The notes under the pieces were generated by a model. It did not search any database and had not been told where the DNA came from. It was given only the letters and a program-made list of their open reading frames with translations. This document shows positions 8,094 to 17,038 of a stretch of DNA of 64,000 nucleotides, in pieces. Both the position numbers and the translations under genes were made by a program. Positions within the stretch are counted from its first letter, which is position 1, and every line of letters starts with the position of its first letter. The stretch comes from Acidobacteriota bacterium (GTDB lineage: Bacteria; Acidobacteriota; Blastocatellia; Pyrinomonadales; Pyrinomonadaceae), in the NCBI GenBank assembly GCA_019639115.1, contig JAHBSM010000008.1:1-64000 (forward strand), in the 5' to 3' direction.

Positions 8094-9467
8094 TCACTTC
8101 ATTGTTTCGAGTATTCCTGCAATGTCTTCCTCGGTCGTGTCTGGATTGATAAAGCAGAACCGAGCGACCGTCTCGCTGCCCGAAGGAGCTCGCCATTTGG
8201 TTGGTGCGACCAGTGCAAAACCCGATTTGTGATTCGCTAGCGTCCAATCGCGATATTGTTCTGCAGACCAGCCTATACGGCGAAAGACCACACACGACAG
8301 ACTTGGGTCTCGGACGAGTTCTGTATGTTCGGACGCCATTATGAGCCGCCCGGCGATCGAAGCCAGCTCGATACCTCGTTCAATAGCTTGGGTGTATCGA
8401 TGCGTCCCGTGCATCGCGAGCGAGAACCATAGAGGCAGCCCTCGAACGCGTCGAGTAAGCTGGATCTGATAGTCGGCGGGATTGAATCCGCGGATCGCCT
8501 CGTCGTTGAAGATATCCAGGTAGGAACCCTCCTGAGCGTGTGCGTTGCGGGCATGCTCCGGCCGTCGATATATGACCGCTCCGCAATCATATGGCGAAAA
8601 GAGCCATTTGTGCGGATCTATCGTGACGCTATCGGCTCGTTCGATGCCGTTGAATAAATGACGTACCGATGGAGCCGCCAGAGCACCGCCGCCGTAAGCC
8701 GCGTCCACGTGGAACCAGATGTCCCGTTCGGAACAGACGTCCGCAATGCCCGCCAGATCGTCGATGATACCCGAATTCGTCGTGCCGCCGGTGCCGATGA
8801 CCGCAAAGACACGTTCTCGTTCGTCCGGCGCCATCCCGTCGAGCGTGTCCCGCAAGTGCTGCCCCGTGAGCCGATCTTCGGTCGGGAGTGACAGGACGTC
8901 GGCGTCGATGACCTTTGCCATTGCCCGAACTGAGGAATGAGCACCGTCCGAAGCGATGACGATCCCGCGACGCGGGCCCATTCCCGGCGAAAGCGAACGC
9001 CAATATTCGCGTGCGGCCACCATCGCGGAAAGGTTCGCCTCGGTCCCGCCGCTGGTAAACACGCCAAAACTGCCATCCGGCATCCCGGTCAGAGACACGA
9101 GCCATGACATCGCCTGATTTTCGGCGAATATGCATCCCGCTCCCTCGAGCCAGAACGCTCCGTGTACGCTGGCGGCCGAAGTGACCAGATCGAATAGGAC
9201 CGCCGCACGCGTAGGCGAGGCCGGAACGAATGCCAGATGTCGTGGATGGTCGATAGCGACGCTGGCTTTGACCAAAACGTCGCGAAAGAGAGCGAATGCG
9301 CGTTCGCCGCCGATACCTTTTTCGGTAATGGTCTCGCCGACGAGCTCGCTGAGTTCGGCCGCCGTTTTTGGGAATCCGAGCTGAGGGTCGGTGTCGGATA
9401 TCCGGCCAATGGCAAATTTGATCACGTCGAGCGACATCTCGACGAGGTCCAGATCGACATTATGCAT
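8094..9467 (-). CDS. PLP-dependent amino-acid decarboxylase (group II)
   Basis: 457 aa. The aromatic/glutamate decarboxylase fold is recognisable: TSGGTEANL near the PLP phosphate site, FHVDAAYGGG with the conserved Asp, and the Schiff-base lysine in DPHKWLFSPYDCG. It contains the PDTTEEDI-type C-terminal end common to pyridoxal-dependent decarboxylases. Substrate cannot be read from sequence; aromatic L-amino acids (tryptophan, kynurenine, 3-hydroxykynurenine) are suggested only by position inside the kynurenine locus. It is transcribed against the cluster, ending 4 nt from the phytase-like gene. Confidence 0.85.
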   Translation of the reverse strand: MHNVDLDLVEMSLDVIKFAIGRISDTDPQLGFPKTAAELSELVGETITEKGIGGERAFALFRDVLVKASVAIDHPRHLAFVPASPTRAAVLFDLVTSAASVHGAFWLEGAGCIFAENQAMSWLVSLTGMPDGSFGVFTSGGTEANLSAMVAAREYWRSLSPGMGPRRGIVIASDGAHSSVRAMAKVIDADVLSLPTEDRLTGQHLRDTLDGMAPDERERVFAVIGTGGTTNSGIIDDLAGIADVCSERDIWFHVDAAYGGGALAAPSVRHLFNGIERADSVTIDPHKWLFSPYDCGAVIYRRPEHARNAHAQEGSYLDIFNDEAIRGFNPADYQIQLTRRVRGLPLWFSLAMHGTHRYTQAIERGIELASIAGRLIMASEHTELVRDPSLSCVVFRRIGWSAEQYRDWTLANHKSGFALVAPTKWRAPSGSETVARFCFINPDTTEEDIAGILETMK

Positions 9468-9575
9468 ATTCCTGGGGCGCCGCGTGGTTCACTTAGAGCA
9501 TACGACAACTAAAGCCGGCTGAGAAGTATCCAATGCTGACCGGCGGCGGCGTTTGGGTTATCATTGTTCGGACAA

Positions 9576-10850
9576 ATGGCGAACTACGACGAAGCGATCA
9601 GGGAAGCGAAGGCATTGGACGCAGGTGACCCTTTGAGCGGGTTCAGGAATGAGTTCGAGATGCCGTTGGCCCACGACGGAAGCGAATCGATCTATCTGAC
9701 TGGCAACTCGCTCGGGCTGATGCCTAAACGTACTCGCGACCACGTTAATGCGGAATTGGACGATTGGGCCAGGCTCGGCGTTGACGGCCACCTGAACGCC
9801 CGACATCCATGGCTGCCCTATCACGAATTTGTGACCGAGCCGCTAGCGCGCCTGGTCGGCGCAAAGCCGATCGAGGTCGTAGCGATGAATTCGCTCACGG
9901 TGAACCTTCATCTCCTTTTGGTCTCTTTCTATAGGCCGACATCGGAACGGTACAAGATCATTATCGAGAAAGGTGCATTCCCGTCGGATCGGTATGCGGT
10001 CGAATCGCAAGTGAGATTTCACGGCTATGATGCGACGACCGGCTTGATCGAATTGGCTCCTCGCGACGGCGAATCGTGTCTTAGAACCGACGATGTGCTG
10101 GCGGCGATCGACCGCGAAGGTGAAAGCACGGCGTTGATATTGCTTGGCGGCGTCAACTATTACACGGGCCAGGCCTTCGATATGCGGGCGATCACCGAGG
10201 CCGGGCATAAACATGGCTGCATTGTCGGATTCGACCTGGCCCACGCGGCGGGCAACCTCGAGTTGAGGCTCAATGAATGGGACGTCGATATAGCGGCGTG
10301 GTGTTCGTACAAGTACTTGAATGCAGGCCCGGGCGGCATCGCCGGTATTTTTGTCAACGAACGCCACGCGCGTTCGTTTGATTTGCCTCGTTTTGCCGGT
10401 TGGTGGGGCCACGACAAGGCTACGCGGTTCAAAATGGGCCCGGACTTCGTTCCCCTCGAGGGAGCCGAGGGCTGGCAATTGTCTAATCCGCCGATACTGC
10501 AGTTGGCGGCGTTGCGGGCGTCGCTCGAGATCTTTGACGCGGCCACGATGCCGGCACTTCGGCTGCGATCGGAACGGCTGACCGGCTATCTGGAACGGTT
10601 GCTCAAGGCGATCGCAACCGAGCGCATCACGATCATCACGCCCAGTGAACCAAGTGAACGCGGGTGTCAGCTTTCTATCAGAGTGAGGGACGCCGACCGT
10701 TCACTTTTCGATGCATTGACCGCCAGGGGCGTCGTTGCGGACTGGCGTGAGCCGGACGTTATCCGTGTTGCGCCGGTGCCCCTTTATAACAATTTCTCAG
10801 ACGTAGTGCGCTTCGCATCGATACTTAGCGACTGCCTTGCGCTAGAATAG
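9576..10850 (+). CDS. kynU: Kynureninase
   Basis: 424 aa PLP enzyme that hydrolyses kynurenine or 3-hydroxykynurenine to (3-hydroxy)anthranilate and alanine. N-terminal YLTGNSLGLMPKRTR, the GFDLAHAAGN motif (PLP-ring Asp) and the PLP lysine in WCSYKYLNAGPGG are diagnostic of kynureninase. The ATG at 9576 is chosen over the TTG at 9564; neither has a strong Shine-Dalgarno, and a TATCAT hexamer sits 11 nt upstream. It supplies substrate to the nbaC dioxygenase. It is divergent from the PLP decarboxylase gene and heads the fdh-kmo-formamidase run. Confidence 0.95.
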   Translation: MANYDEAIREAKALDAGDPLSGFRNEFEMPLAHDGSESIYLTGNSLGLMPKRTRDHVNAELDDWARLGVDGHLNARHPWLPYHEFVTEPLARLVGAKPIEVVAMNSLTVNLHLLLVSFYRPTSERYKIIIEKGAFPSDRYAVESQVRFHGYDATTGLIELAPRDGESCLRTDDVLAAIDREGESTALILLGGVNYYTGQAFDMRAITEAGHKHGCIVGFDLAHAAGNLELRLNEWDVDIAAWCSYKYLNAGPGGIAGIFVNERHARSFDLPRFAGWWGHDKATRFKMGPDFVPLEGAEGWQLSNPPILQLAALRASLEIFDAATMPALRLRSERLTGYLERLLKAIATERITIITPSEPSERGCQLSIRVRDADRSLFDALTARGVVADWREPDVIRVAPVPLYNNFSDVVRFASILSDCLALE

Positions 10851-10912
10851 ATCGCAAGCAAGCCTCGACGATCATATGACCGGCGCGCGTCGCGGCCTTT
10901 GTCTGAACCAAC

Positions 10913-13585
10913 ATGACGCGCGCGATTATAAACGGTACCCCATCCGAGTTCCCCGACGGTATTACCATACTCGAAGCAGCACGTCGCTGCGGCGCCGATA
11001 TACCGACACTTTGCGCTGACGACCGGCTAAAGCCGGCAGGCGCATGCCGACTTTGCCTGGTCGAGGTGGCGGGGTCGGCCCGCGAGACCGCGGCCTGTGC
11101 GACGGTGCTGGCCGAGGGAATGACGGTCGAGACGCATTCTGCGGCCACCGAAGAGGCACGAAAATGGAACCTGCGAATGCTCGCCCGCAGCTATCCGCGA
11201 AAGGCCTTTGAGCAGTTCCCCGACAAGCCATTCCACCGTATCGCGCGGCAATACGGGCTGACGGCGGACGATTTCGCAAACGAGGCTGATGCGGCCGCGA
11301 TAGACGATTCGCATACATATATCCGCGTTGATATGTCGCGGTGTATCGATTGTTTCTCATGCGTCCGGATCTGTGACGAAGTCCAGGGGCAGTTCGTGTG
11401 GCAAGTAGCAGGCCGCGGGGAATACTCGAACATAGTTTCGGATAATTTCGGCCCGTTCGGCGATAGCAGTTGTGTGTCGTGCGGGGCCTGTTCGGATGTG
11501 TGTCCGACCGGAGCGCTTGAGGACCGTTCGATCTTAGAACGCGGCTTGCCCGAAAAATGGACCCGCACGACGTGTCCGTATTGCGGTACGGGCTGTGAGA
11601 TGGACGTGGGGACGCGCGACGACAAGATCGTGCAGATTCGGCCTGCTGCCGACGCACCGGTGAACAACGGGCATCTATGCGTAAAAGGCCGCTATGCGTT
11701 CGATTTCGTCGACGCTCCGGATAGGATGACGGAGCCAATGATACGCGAGAACGGGGAATGGCGAGCCGCTGGTTGGAATGAAGTTATAGGCCTGGTTGCC
11801 TCTCGATTGACGGAATTTGTCGAAAGACACGGCAGGGACAGCGTCGCCGTTCTGGGCTCGGCAAGGGCGACGAACGAGGAAAATTACGTCGCTCAGAAAT
11901 TCGCTCGTGTCGCCTTGGGCACGAACAACGTCGATTGCTGTGCACGTGTCTGCCACACGCCCACAGCGGCCGCTATGAAAATGATGCTCGGCACAGGGGC
12001 GGCGACAAATTCCTTTGACGATATCGAACATGCAAGGACGATCCTGATCTGTGGAGCCAATCCGACAGAGAATCACCCGATCCCCGGTGCCCGGATCAAG
12101 CAAGCCGTGCGAAACGGAGCGTTTCTGATAGTCATAGACCCGCGGCGGACTGAGCTGGCACGATACGCAGATATTCATCTTCAAGTGCGTCCGGGTAAGA
12201 ACATACTCCTCTTCAATTCACTCGCTCACGCCATAGTTGACGAAGGGCTTGCGGACGCTGAGTTCATTGCCGAGCGTGTCGATGAGTTCGCAGAATTCGC
12301 GGCTTTCGTCGCCGGATACTCGCCCGAGTCTGTGGCGGAGGAATGCGGTGTCAAGGCCGAGGATATCCGGGCCGCAGCCAGAGCTTACGCGAGGACTAAG
12401 CCCGCGATGTGCTTCCACGGACTTGGGATGACGGAGCATCTGCAGGGTACCGAAGGCGTGATGACGATCGTCAATCTGGCCCTTTTGACCGGCAACATCG
12501 GCAAGCCCGGGACCGGAGTGAACCCACTCCGCGGGCAGAACAATGTGCAGGGATCAGCACATATGGGATGCGATCCCGGTATATTGACGGGATCGGTTCC
12601 AGTCGAGGACGGCCGTGAACTGTTCGAGGCCGTCTGGCAGGCACCTATACCGATCGCGAAGGGCCTGAATCAGCTGCAGATGATGGATGCCGCACGCGAT
12701 GGAAAGCTAAAGGCTTTATGGTGTATCGGTTACGACGTGTTCTTGTCCAACGCAAATTCGCACGAGACAGCCAGATCTTTTGAGGGACTGGAGTTCTGCA
12801 TCGTTCAGGACCTGTTTCTCAATGAGACGGCAAAACGCTTTGCCGACGTTTTTCTCCCCGCGGCTTCGTCATTCGAAAAGGACGGCACGTTCATGAACGC
12901 CGAGCGGCGCGTACAGCGAGTTAGGGCAGCGGTCAATCCCAGAGGCAAGGCGAGGACGGATTGGCAGATCGTTTGCGACGTTGCAAAAGCGATGGGACAG
13001 GGAGAACATTTCGCTTTCGGGTCGGCCGCCGATATATGGGACGAGATACGTGCGGTGTGGCCAGCCGGTCGCGGTATCACGTATTCGCGTATCGAGAGCC
13101 GCGGGCTGCAATGGCCTTGCACGGACGGATCGGATCCCGGCCTGCCGGTGCTGCACGGCGAAACCTTCTCGATCGGCAAGCGTGCGGCGCTCCGCCGGGT
13201 CAAACACCGGCCGACGCCGGAGCAGGTATCCGAGGACTTCCCGTTTTTGCTCACCACGGGCAGGACGCTATATCATTTCAATGCGGGCACGATGACCATG
13301 CGAACGCCGAACGCAAGCCTTCGGCCGACCGATCGGTTGATGCTGTCGCGTTCGGATGCCGAACGACTGTCGATAAGCGACGGAGAACTCGTTAGGCTGG
13401 TCAGCCGACACGGCGATGCCTCATTGCCGGCGGCGATAACTGACGTCGTCAAACCCGGCGAGCTGTTTGCGACGTTTCACGATCCAAACGTGTTCCTGAA
13501 CTTTGCGACTAGCCCGGTTCGAGATAGATTCACGCTAGCGCCGGAGTTCAAGGTAACGGCCGTCCGGGTAGAGAAGATCGACTGA
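10913..13585 (+). CDS. Molybdopterin formate dehydrogenase, alpha subunit (Cys form)
   Basis: 890 aa. Order: N-terminal [2Fe-2S] domain (Cys34, 45, 48, 62), two ferredoxin-type [4Fe-4S] sites (Cys144/147/150/154 and Cys187/190/193/197), then the bis-MGD domain opening with CPYCGTGC (from Cys221). The active-site segment CCARVCHTPTAAAM carries Cys where FdhF has selenocysteine (codon TGC). The His-Cys [4Fe-4S] motif of NuoG/FdsA, expected between residues about 85 and 135, has no cysteines here. No FdsB/FdsG partner is nearby, so the electron acceptor is unknown. Placed between kynU and kmo, it probably oxidises formate from N-formylkynurenine hydrolysis. Confidence 0.85.
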   Translation: MTRAIINGTPSEFPDGITILEAARRCGADIPTLCADDRLKPAGACRLCLVEVAGSARETAACATVLAEGMTVETHSAATEEARKWNLRMLARSYPRKAFEQFPDKPFHRIARQYGLTADDFANEADAAAIDDSHTYIRVDMSRCIDCFSCVRICDEVQGQFVWQVAGRGEYSNIVSDNFGPFGDSSCVSCGACSDVCPTGALEDRSILERGLPEKWTRTTCPYCGTGCEMDVGTRDDKIVQIRPAADAPVNNGHLCVKGRYAFDFVDAPDRMTEPMIRENGEWRAAGWNEVIGLVASRLTEFVERHGRDSVAVLGSARATNEENYVAQKFARVALGTNNVDCCARVCHTPTAAAMKMMLGTGAATNSFDDIEHARTILICGANPTENHPIPGARIKQAVRNGAFLIVIDPRRTELARYADIHLQVRPGKNILLFNSLAHAIVDEGLADAEFIAERVDEFAEFAAFVAGYSPESVAEECGVKAEDIRAAARAYARTKPAMCFHGLGMTEHLQGTEGVMTIVNLALLTGNIGKPGTGVNPLRGQNNVQGSAHMGCDPGILTGSVPVEDGRELFEAVWQAPIPIAKGLNQLQMMDAARDGKLKALWCIGYDVFLSNANSHETARSFEGLEFCIVQDLFLNETAKRFADVFLPAASSFEKDGTFMNAERRVQRVRAAVNPRGKARTDWQIVCDVAKAMGQGEHFAFGSAADIWDEIRAVWPAGRGITYSRIESRGLQWPCTDGSDPGLPVLHGETFSIGKRAALRRVKHRPTPEQVSEDFPFLLTTGRTLYHFNAGTMTMRTPNASLRPTDRLMLSRSDAERLSISDGELVRLVSRHGDASLPAAITDVVKPGELFATFHDPNVFLNFATSPVRDRFTLAPEFKVTAVRVEKID

Positions 13586-13595
13586 CACCTAACTG

Positions 13596-14954
13596 ATGAC
13601 AGACCAGAGGATCACCATCGTCGGAGCGGGCCTGGCGGGCTCGCTTCTTGCTATTTGTCTCGCCCGGCGTGGATACAGCGTAACGGTCTTTGAGGCTCGC
13701 CAGGATATGCGCTCATCAGTCGTGGAATCGGGCCGATCGATAAATTTAGCGCTTTCGGATCGCGGGATCGCGGCTCTCCGTCAGGTCGGTATGGACGAGT
13801 ATATGCTCAAAGAAGCGGTCCCGATGCTCGGCAGGATGATCCATGATACCGCCGGCGGCACCAAGCTATTACCTTACAGCGGCCGAGAGGGCGAATATAT
13901 CAACTCGGTATCGCGAGCGGGACTCAACATCGCTCTGATGAACGAGGCCGAGAGAAACCCGAATGTTCGATTCATATTCAACGAGCGCTGCACCGACTAT
14001 GATGTAGCAAGCGGCGAACTGTCATTCGATAGCGGAAGGACGTTTAGACCGGATGTGACGATAGCCGCCGACGGAGCGGGCTCGCCGATCCGTCAGGCGA
14101 TGCAGCGTCAGATACCGGGGTACGAGTTCTCGTCTGTGTTTTTGGATCATGGATACAAAGAACTTCATATACCACCCGGGCCCGGCGGTGGGTTCCAATT
14201 GGAAAAGAATGCTCTGCATATCTGGCCGCGGCATCAATTTATGATGATCGCGCTTCCGAATTTTGACGGGAGCTTTACGTGTACGCTCTTTTTGGCACAA
14301 AAGGCAACGGACGGGCCGGGATTCGACGGGCTCAAGAGCGAAGCGGCGGTGTTCGAGTTCTTCGAAAAGGAATTCCCGGATGCGGTCCCGCTTATGCCGA
14401 CACTGATAGAGGATTTTTTTGGCAATCCGACCGGCAGCCTGGGAACGGTGAAATGCTGGCCATGGAGCGCCGACGGCAAGGCCTTGCTGATCGGAGATGC
14501 GGCCCATGCGGTCGTTCCGTTCTACGGTCAGGGGATGAACTGTTCTTTCGAGGATGTGCGCGTGCTCGACGGACTGATAGCCGAGGATGCCGCGACGAAG
14601 AACGGCGACGTTGATTGGGCCTCGGTCTTTGCCAAATACGGGCAGGTGCGAAAAACGAATACTGACGCGATAGCTGACATGGCGGAGGAGAATTTTTACG
14701 AGATGCGCGACCGCGTCGCCGATCCGATATTCCAACGCAAGCGTGAGCTCGAGACGCGTCTGGAGCAGACATATCCTGACTATTTCTCGAAATACTCTAT
14801 GGTGACGTTTCGCGAGGACCTGCCGTACTCGATAGCCAAGGCAAGAGGGAATGCGCAGGATGAATTGTTGATGGAAATATGTTCCGCGGCCGCGAATGCC
14901 GCGGAGATCGGCCTTGATGAGGTCATGGAGCGCATTCGCGATCTCGATAGCTAG
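13596..14954 (+). CDS. kmo: Kynurenine 3-monooxygenase
   Basis: 452 aa FAD monooxygenase hydroxylating kynurenine to 3-hydroxykynurenine with NADPH and O2. It has the Rossmann motif GAGLAGSLLAICLARRG, the DG-type motif in TIAADGAGSPIRQ, and the second FAD motif GDAAHAVVPFYGQGMN, all characteristic of KMO. The C-terminal half keeps the FSKYSMVTF region (YF-S-K-Y) common in bacterial KMOs. It starts 10 nt after the formate dehydrogenase stop. It completes the route kynurenine, 3-hydroxykynurenine, 3-hydroxyanthranilate together with kynU. Confidence 0.95.
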   Translation: MTDQRITIVGAGLAGSLLAICLARRGYSVTVFEARQDMRSSVVESGRSINLALSDRGIAALRQVGMDEYMLKEAVPMLGRMIHDTAGGTKLLPYSGREGEYINSVSRAGLNIALMNEAERNPNVRFIFNERCTDYDVASGELSFDSGRTFRPDVTIAADGAGSPIRQAMQRQIPGYEFSSVFLDHGYKELHIPPGPGGGFQLEKNALHIWPRHQFMMIALPNFDGSFTCTLFLAQKATDGPGFDGLKSEAAVFEFFEKEFPDAVPLMPTLIEDFFGNPTGSLGTVKCWPWSADGKALLIGDAAHAVVPFYGQGMNCSFEDVRVLDGLIAEDAATKNGDVDWASVFAKYGQVRKTNTDAIADMAEENFYEMRDRVADPIFQRKRELETRLEQTYPDYFSKYSMVTFREDLPYSIAKARGNAQDELLMEICSAAANAAEIGLDEVMERIRDLDS

Positions 14955-14973
14955 CTACGAACTGACATTGACC

Positions 14974-15696
14974 ATGGACGCGATCGATCTTTCCATTCCA
15001 CTTCGATTCGGCGGAGAGCAGCCAAACGCTTTCGCGGCGGAGATGGCGACGGCGACGGCCCTGGGCGACACGCGATCGGGTGCGAGCGTCAACTATGAAC
15101 GGCTGACATTTGTCCCGCACTGCAACGGTACGCACACAGAGTGTGTAGGGCATATCACCGACGAGAGGCTGTCGATCATGGAATGCCTGCGGGATGTGCT
15201 GATTCCGGCGGTTCTGATCTCATTGGAGCTGGAGCAGGCCGACGGCGGGGCGATAATTTCGCAAAGCTCGATCCGGGCAGCCTTGGCGACCGCCGACATT
15301 GGCATGGCGGGAATAGAGGCATTGATCGTGCGGACGCTGCCTAATGACGACTCAAAGCTGCGACGTCGATACGACATGGCCGACCCGCCGCCATATTTTG
15401 CTGCTGACGCGATGGCTCACATTGCCGATATCGGCATCCGGCATTTGCTCGTCGATCTGCCGTCTATCGACAGGCTCGACGATCCGTCCTTGCCGGCCCA
15501 TCGCAGCTTCTGGAGAGTTCGGGCTGGAAGCCGCGACCTGGACCCGGCCACTAGGCGAGACGCCACGATCACGGAAATGATCTACGTACCAAATGACGTG
15601 AAGGACGGCGATCATTTGCTGAATCTGCAGATCGCACCGTTCGTCTCGGATGCTGCGCCGAGCAGGCCGATGCTGCTGCCTCGACCGCCTGGATAG
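14974..15696 (+). CDS. kynB: Cyclase-family hydrolase, probable kynurenine formamidase
   Basis: 240 aa of the cyclase/KynB metal-dependent family. The metal motif is H-C-N-G-T-H-T-E-C-V-G-H, a variant of the usual HxGTHxDxPxH with one extra residue and Glu for Asp. It lies 19 nt behind kmo, the standard position for the enzyme hydrolysing N-formylkynurenine to kynurenine and formate, so that role is inferred. The ATG at 14974 (MDAIDLSIPL) is preferred, because the longer frame from 14896 runs back through kmo. The unusual motif leaves room for another cyclase-family substrate. Confidence 0.65.
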   Translation: MDAIDLSIPLRFGGEQPNAFAAEMATATALGDTRSGASVNYERLTFVPHCNGTHTECVGHITDERLSIMECLRDVLIPAVLISLELEQADGGAIISQSSIRAALATADIGMAGIEALIVRTLPNDDSKLRRRYDMADPPPYFAADAMAHIADIGIRHLLVDLPSIDRLDDPSLPAHRSFWRVRAGSRDLDPATRRDATITEMIYVPNDVKDGDHLLNLQIAPFVSDAAPSRPMLLPRPPG

Positions 15697-15707
15697 ACAC
15701 GGCCGGA

Positions 15708-16079
15708 TCAGGCCTGCTCGATACCCTCGAAAACGAACAGCAGGTTGCTGTTCAGGTCAAAGAACGCGAACTCATTCGTGCCCCAGGGCGTCGCGTTGCG
15801 GATCGCGTCCCGGTCGACGGTCCCGCGTTCGACGAACTCCTCGAATATCGGCTCGATGTTCTTGACCTGGACCCTGACGACGGAGCCGCCGAGCAATGGA
15901 TCGTCAACGGTGTCGGCATGCCATTGCAGATGCAGGACCAGACCCTCGCGATAGATCACCGCATACATCGGATCGGTGAAGTAGGCACGAAATCCGCAAT
16001 GCTTCTCGTACCATTCCGTATCGCGGGCGATGTCCGCGGACGGGATGACAGGTATCAGTTTTACGAGTTCTGAGTTCAT
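15708..16079 (-). CDS. VOC (glyoxalase/bleomycin-resistance) family protein
   Basis: 123 aa, a single vicinal-oxygen-chelate module: LIPVIPSADIARDTEWYEKHCGF opens the fold, with a LVLHLQWH strand and the final FAFFDLNSNLLFVFE strand. Such proteins bind metals and catalyse varied reactions or sequester drugs; function cannot be narrowed. The start overlaps the stop of the upstream epimerase gene by 4 bp (ATGA), so the two are coupled. Confidence 0.8.
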   Translation of the reverse strand: MNSELVKLIPVIPSADIARDTEWYEKHCGFRAYFTDPMYAVIYREGLVLHLQWHADTVDDPLLGGSVVRVQVKNIEPIFEEFVERGTVDRDAIRNATPWGTNEFAFFDLNSNLLFVFEGIEQA

Positions 16080-16969
16080 TTTACTGCTGATTCGATCGCG
16101 TCTTTCAGATCAGGATGCTTGAACTCGAACCCGAGTTCCTCGAGGCGTTTCGGGAGCACCTTCGTGCTGGCGAGCAGAAGCGCGTCGCCCATCTCGCCGA
16201 AGAGCATCGAGACGGCGAACTCCGGCAGCGGAAGGAATGTCGGCCGATAGAGGACGTCGCCGAGCGTTTTGGTGAACTGTTCGTTGGTGACCGGATTTGG
16301 CCCGACGGCGTTGATGGCTCCGCGAATATTCTCGTTCTCGAGACAGTATTCGATTACGGCCATCTCGTCCTCGAGCGAGATCCAGCTCATCCATTGTTTA
16401 CCCGATCCGACCACGCCGCCGACGCCCATTTTGAACGGAAGCAGCATCGTGCCGAGCGCTCCGCCATCCTTTGACAAAACGATGCCGGTCCGGAGCAGAA
16501 CGGTCCGGATGCCCGCATCCTCGGCGCGTCTGGACTCTGCCTCCCACGCCTTGCACACGTCGGGCAAAAATCCCGTTCCCGCCGCTGACGATTCGTTCAC
16601 TTCCTCGTCTCCGCGTTCGCCGTAGAATCCTATCGCGGAGGAAGCAATGAATGTTCGCGGCTTTTCCTTTAGCTTTGAGATCGCCTCGACCACGTTCCGC
16701 GTCCCGAGTACGCGGCTATCGAGGATCGCTTTTTTCTTCTCGTCGGTCCAACGCAATCCGCTTACATTCTCACCGGCGAGATGGATAACGGCGTCGAGCC
16801 CTTCGAGCCGTTCCGGATCAGCGAATCCGTCTTCGATCGTCCAGCGGATATGTGATCCGTCTTTCGGCTCGCTGCGGGAGGCAAGCAGCATCTCATAACC
16901 TTTGGCAGCCAGCCGCGGCTGTAGGGCCCGTCCCAATAGTCCGCTCGCTCCTGTGATCAGTACTTTCAT
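16076..16969 (-). CDS. TIGR01777 family NAD-dependent epimerase (YfcH-like)
   Basis: 297 aa. SDR-type Rossmann motif ITGASGLLGRAL at the N-terminus, the catalytic-region AIGFYGERGDE, and a C-terminal domain of the YfcH type (PNPVTNEQFTKTLG, then MLLASTKVLPKRL-EELGF). Members are sugar-nucleotide-epimerase-like proteins of unsettled function, in some bacteria linked to cell division. The ATG at 16969 (MKVLITGASG) is chosen; the longer frame adds non-homologous residues. A TACAAT hexamer lies 8 nt upstream. Confidence 0.88.
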   Translation of the reverse strand: MKVLITGASGLLGRALQPRLAAKGYEMLLASRSEPKDGSHIRWTIEDGFADPERLEGLDAVIHLAGENVSGLRWTDEKKKAILDSRVLGTRNVVEAISKLKEKPRTFIASSAIGFYGERGDEEVNESSAAGTGFLPDVCKAWEAESRRAEDAGIRTVLLRTGIVLSKDGGALGTMLLPFKMGVGGVVGSGKQWMSWISLEDEMAVIEYCLENENIRGAINAVGPNPVTNEQFTKTLGDVLYRPTFLPLPEFAVSMLFGEMGDALLLASTKVLPKRLEELGFEFKHPDLKDAIESAVK

Positions 16970-16977
16970 AATTAGCC

Positions 16978-16983
16978 ATTGTA
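16978..16983 (-). promoter_or_regulatory. -10-like TACAAT before the TIGR01777 gene
   Basis: TACAAT (minus strand) ends 8 nt before the ATG at 16969, with no Shine-Dalgarno between. Transcription would start within 1-2 nt of the start codon. Confidence 0.35.
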
Positions 16984-17038
16984 ACCCCAGATGGTCACGA
17001 ATCAACGCCGGTCGGATGTCTGCGTCGCGGGAATTTCC

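Noticed and set aside
11936..11975. Selenocysteine (in-frame TGA) in the formate dehydrogenase active site
   Set aside because: The codon is TGC (Cys); no TGA and no SECIS-like hairpin is needed.
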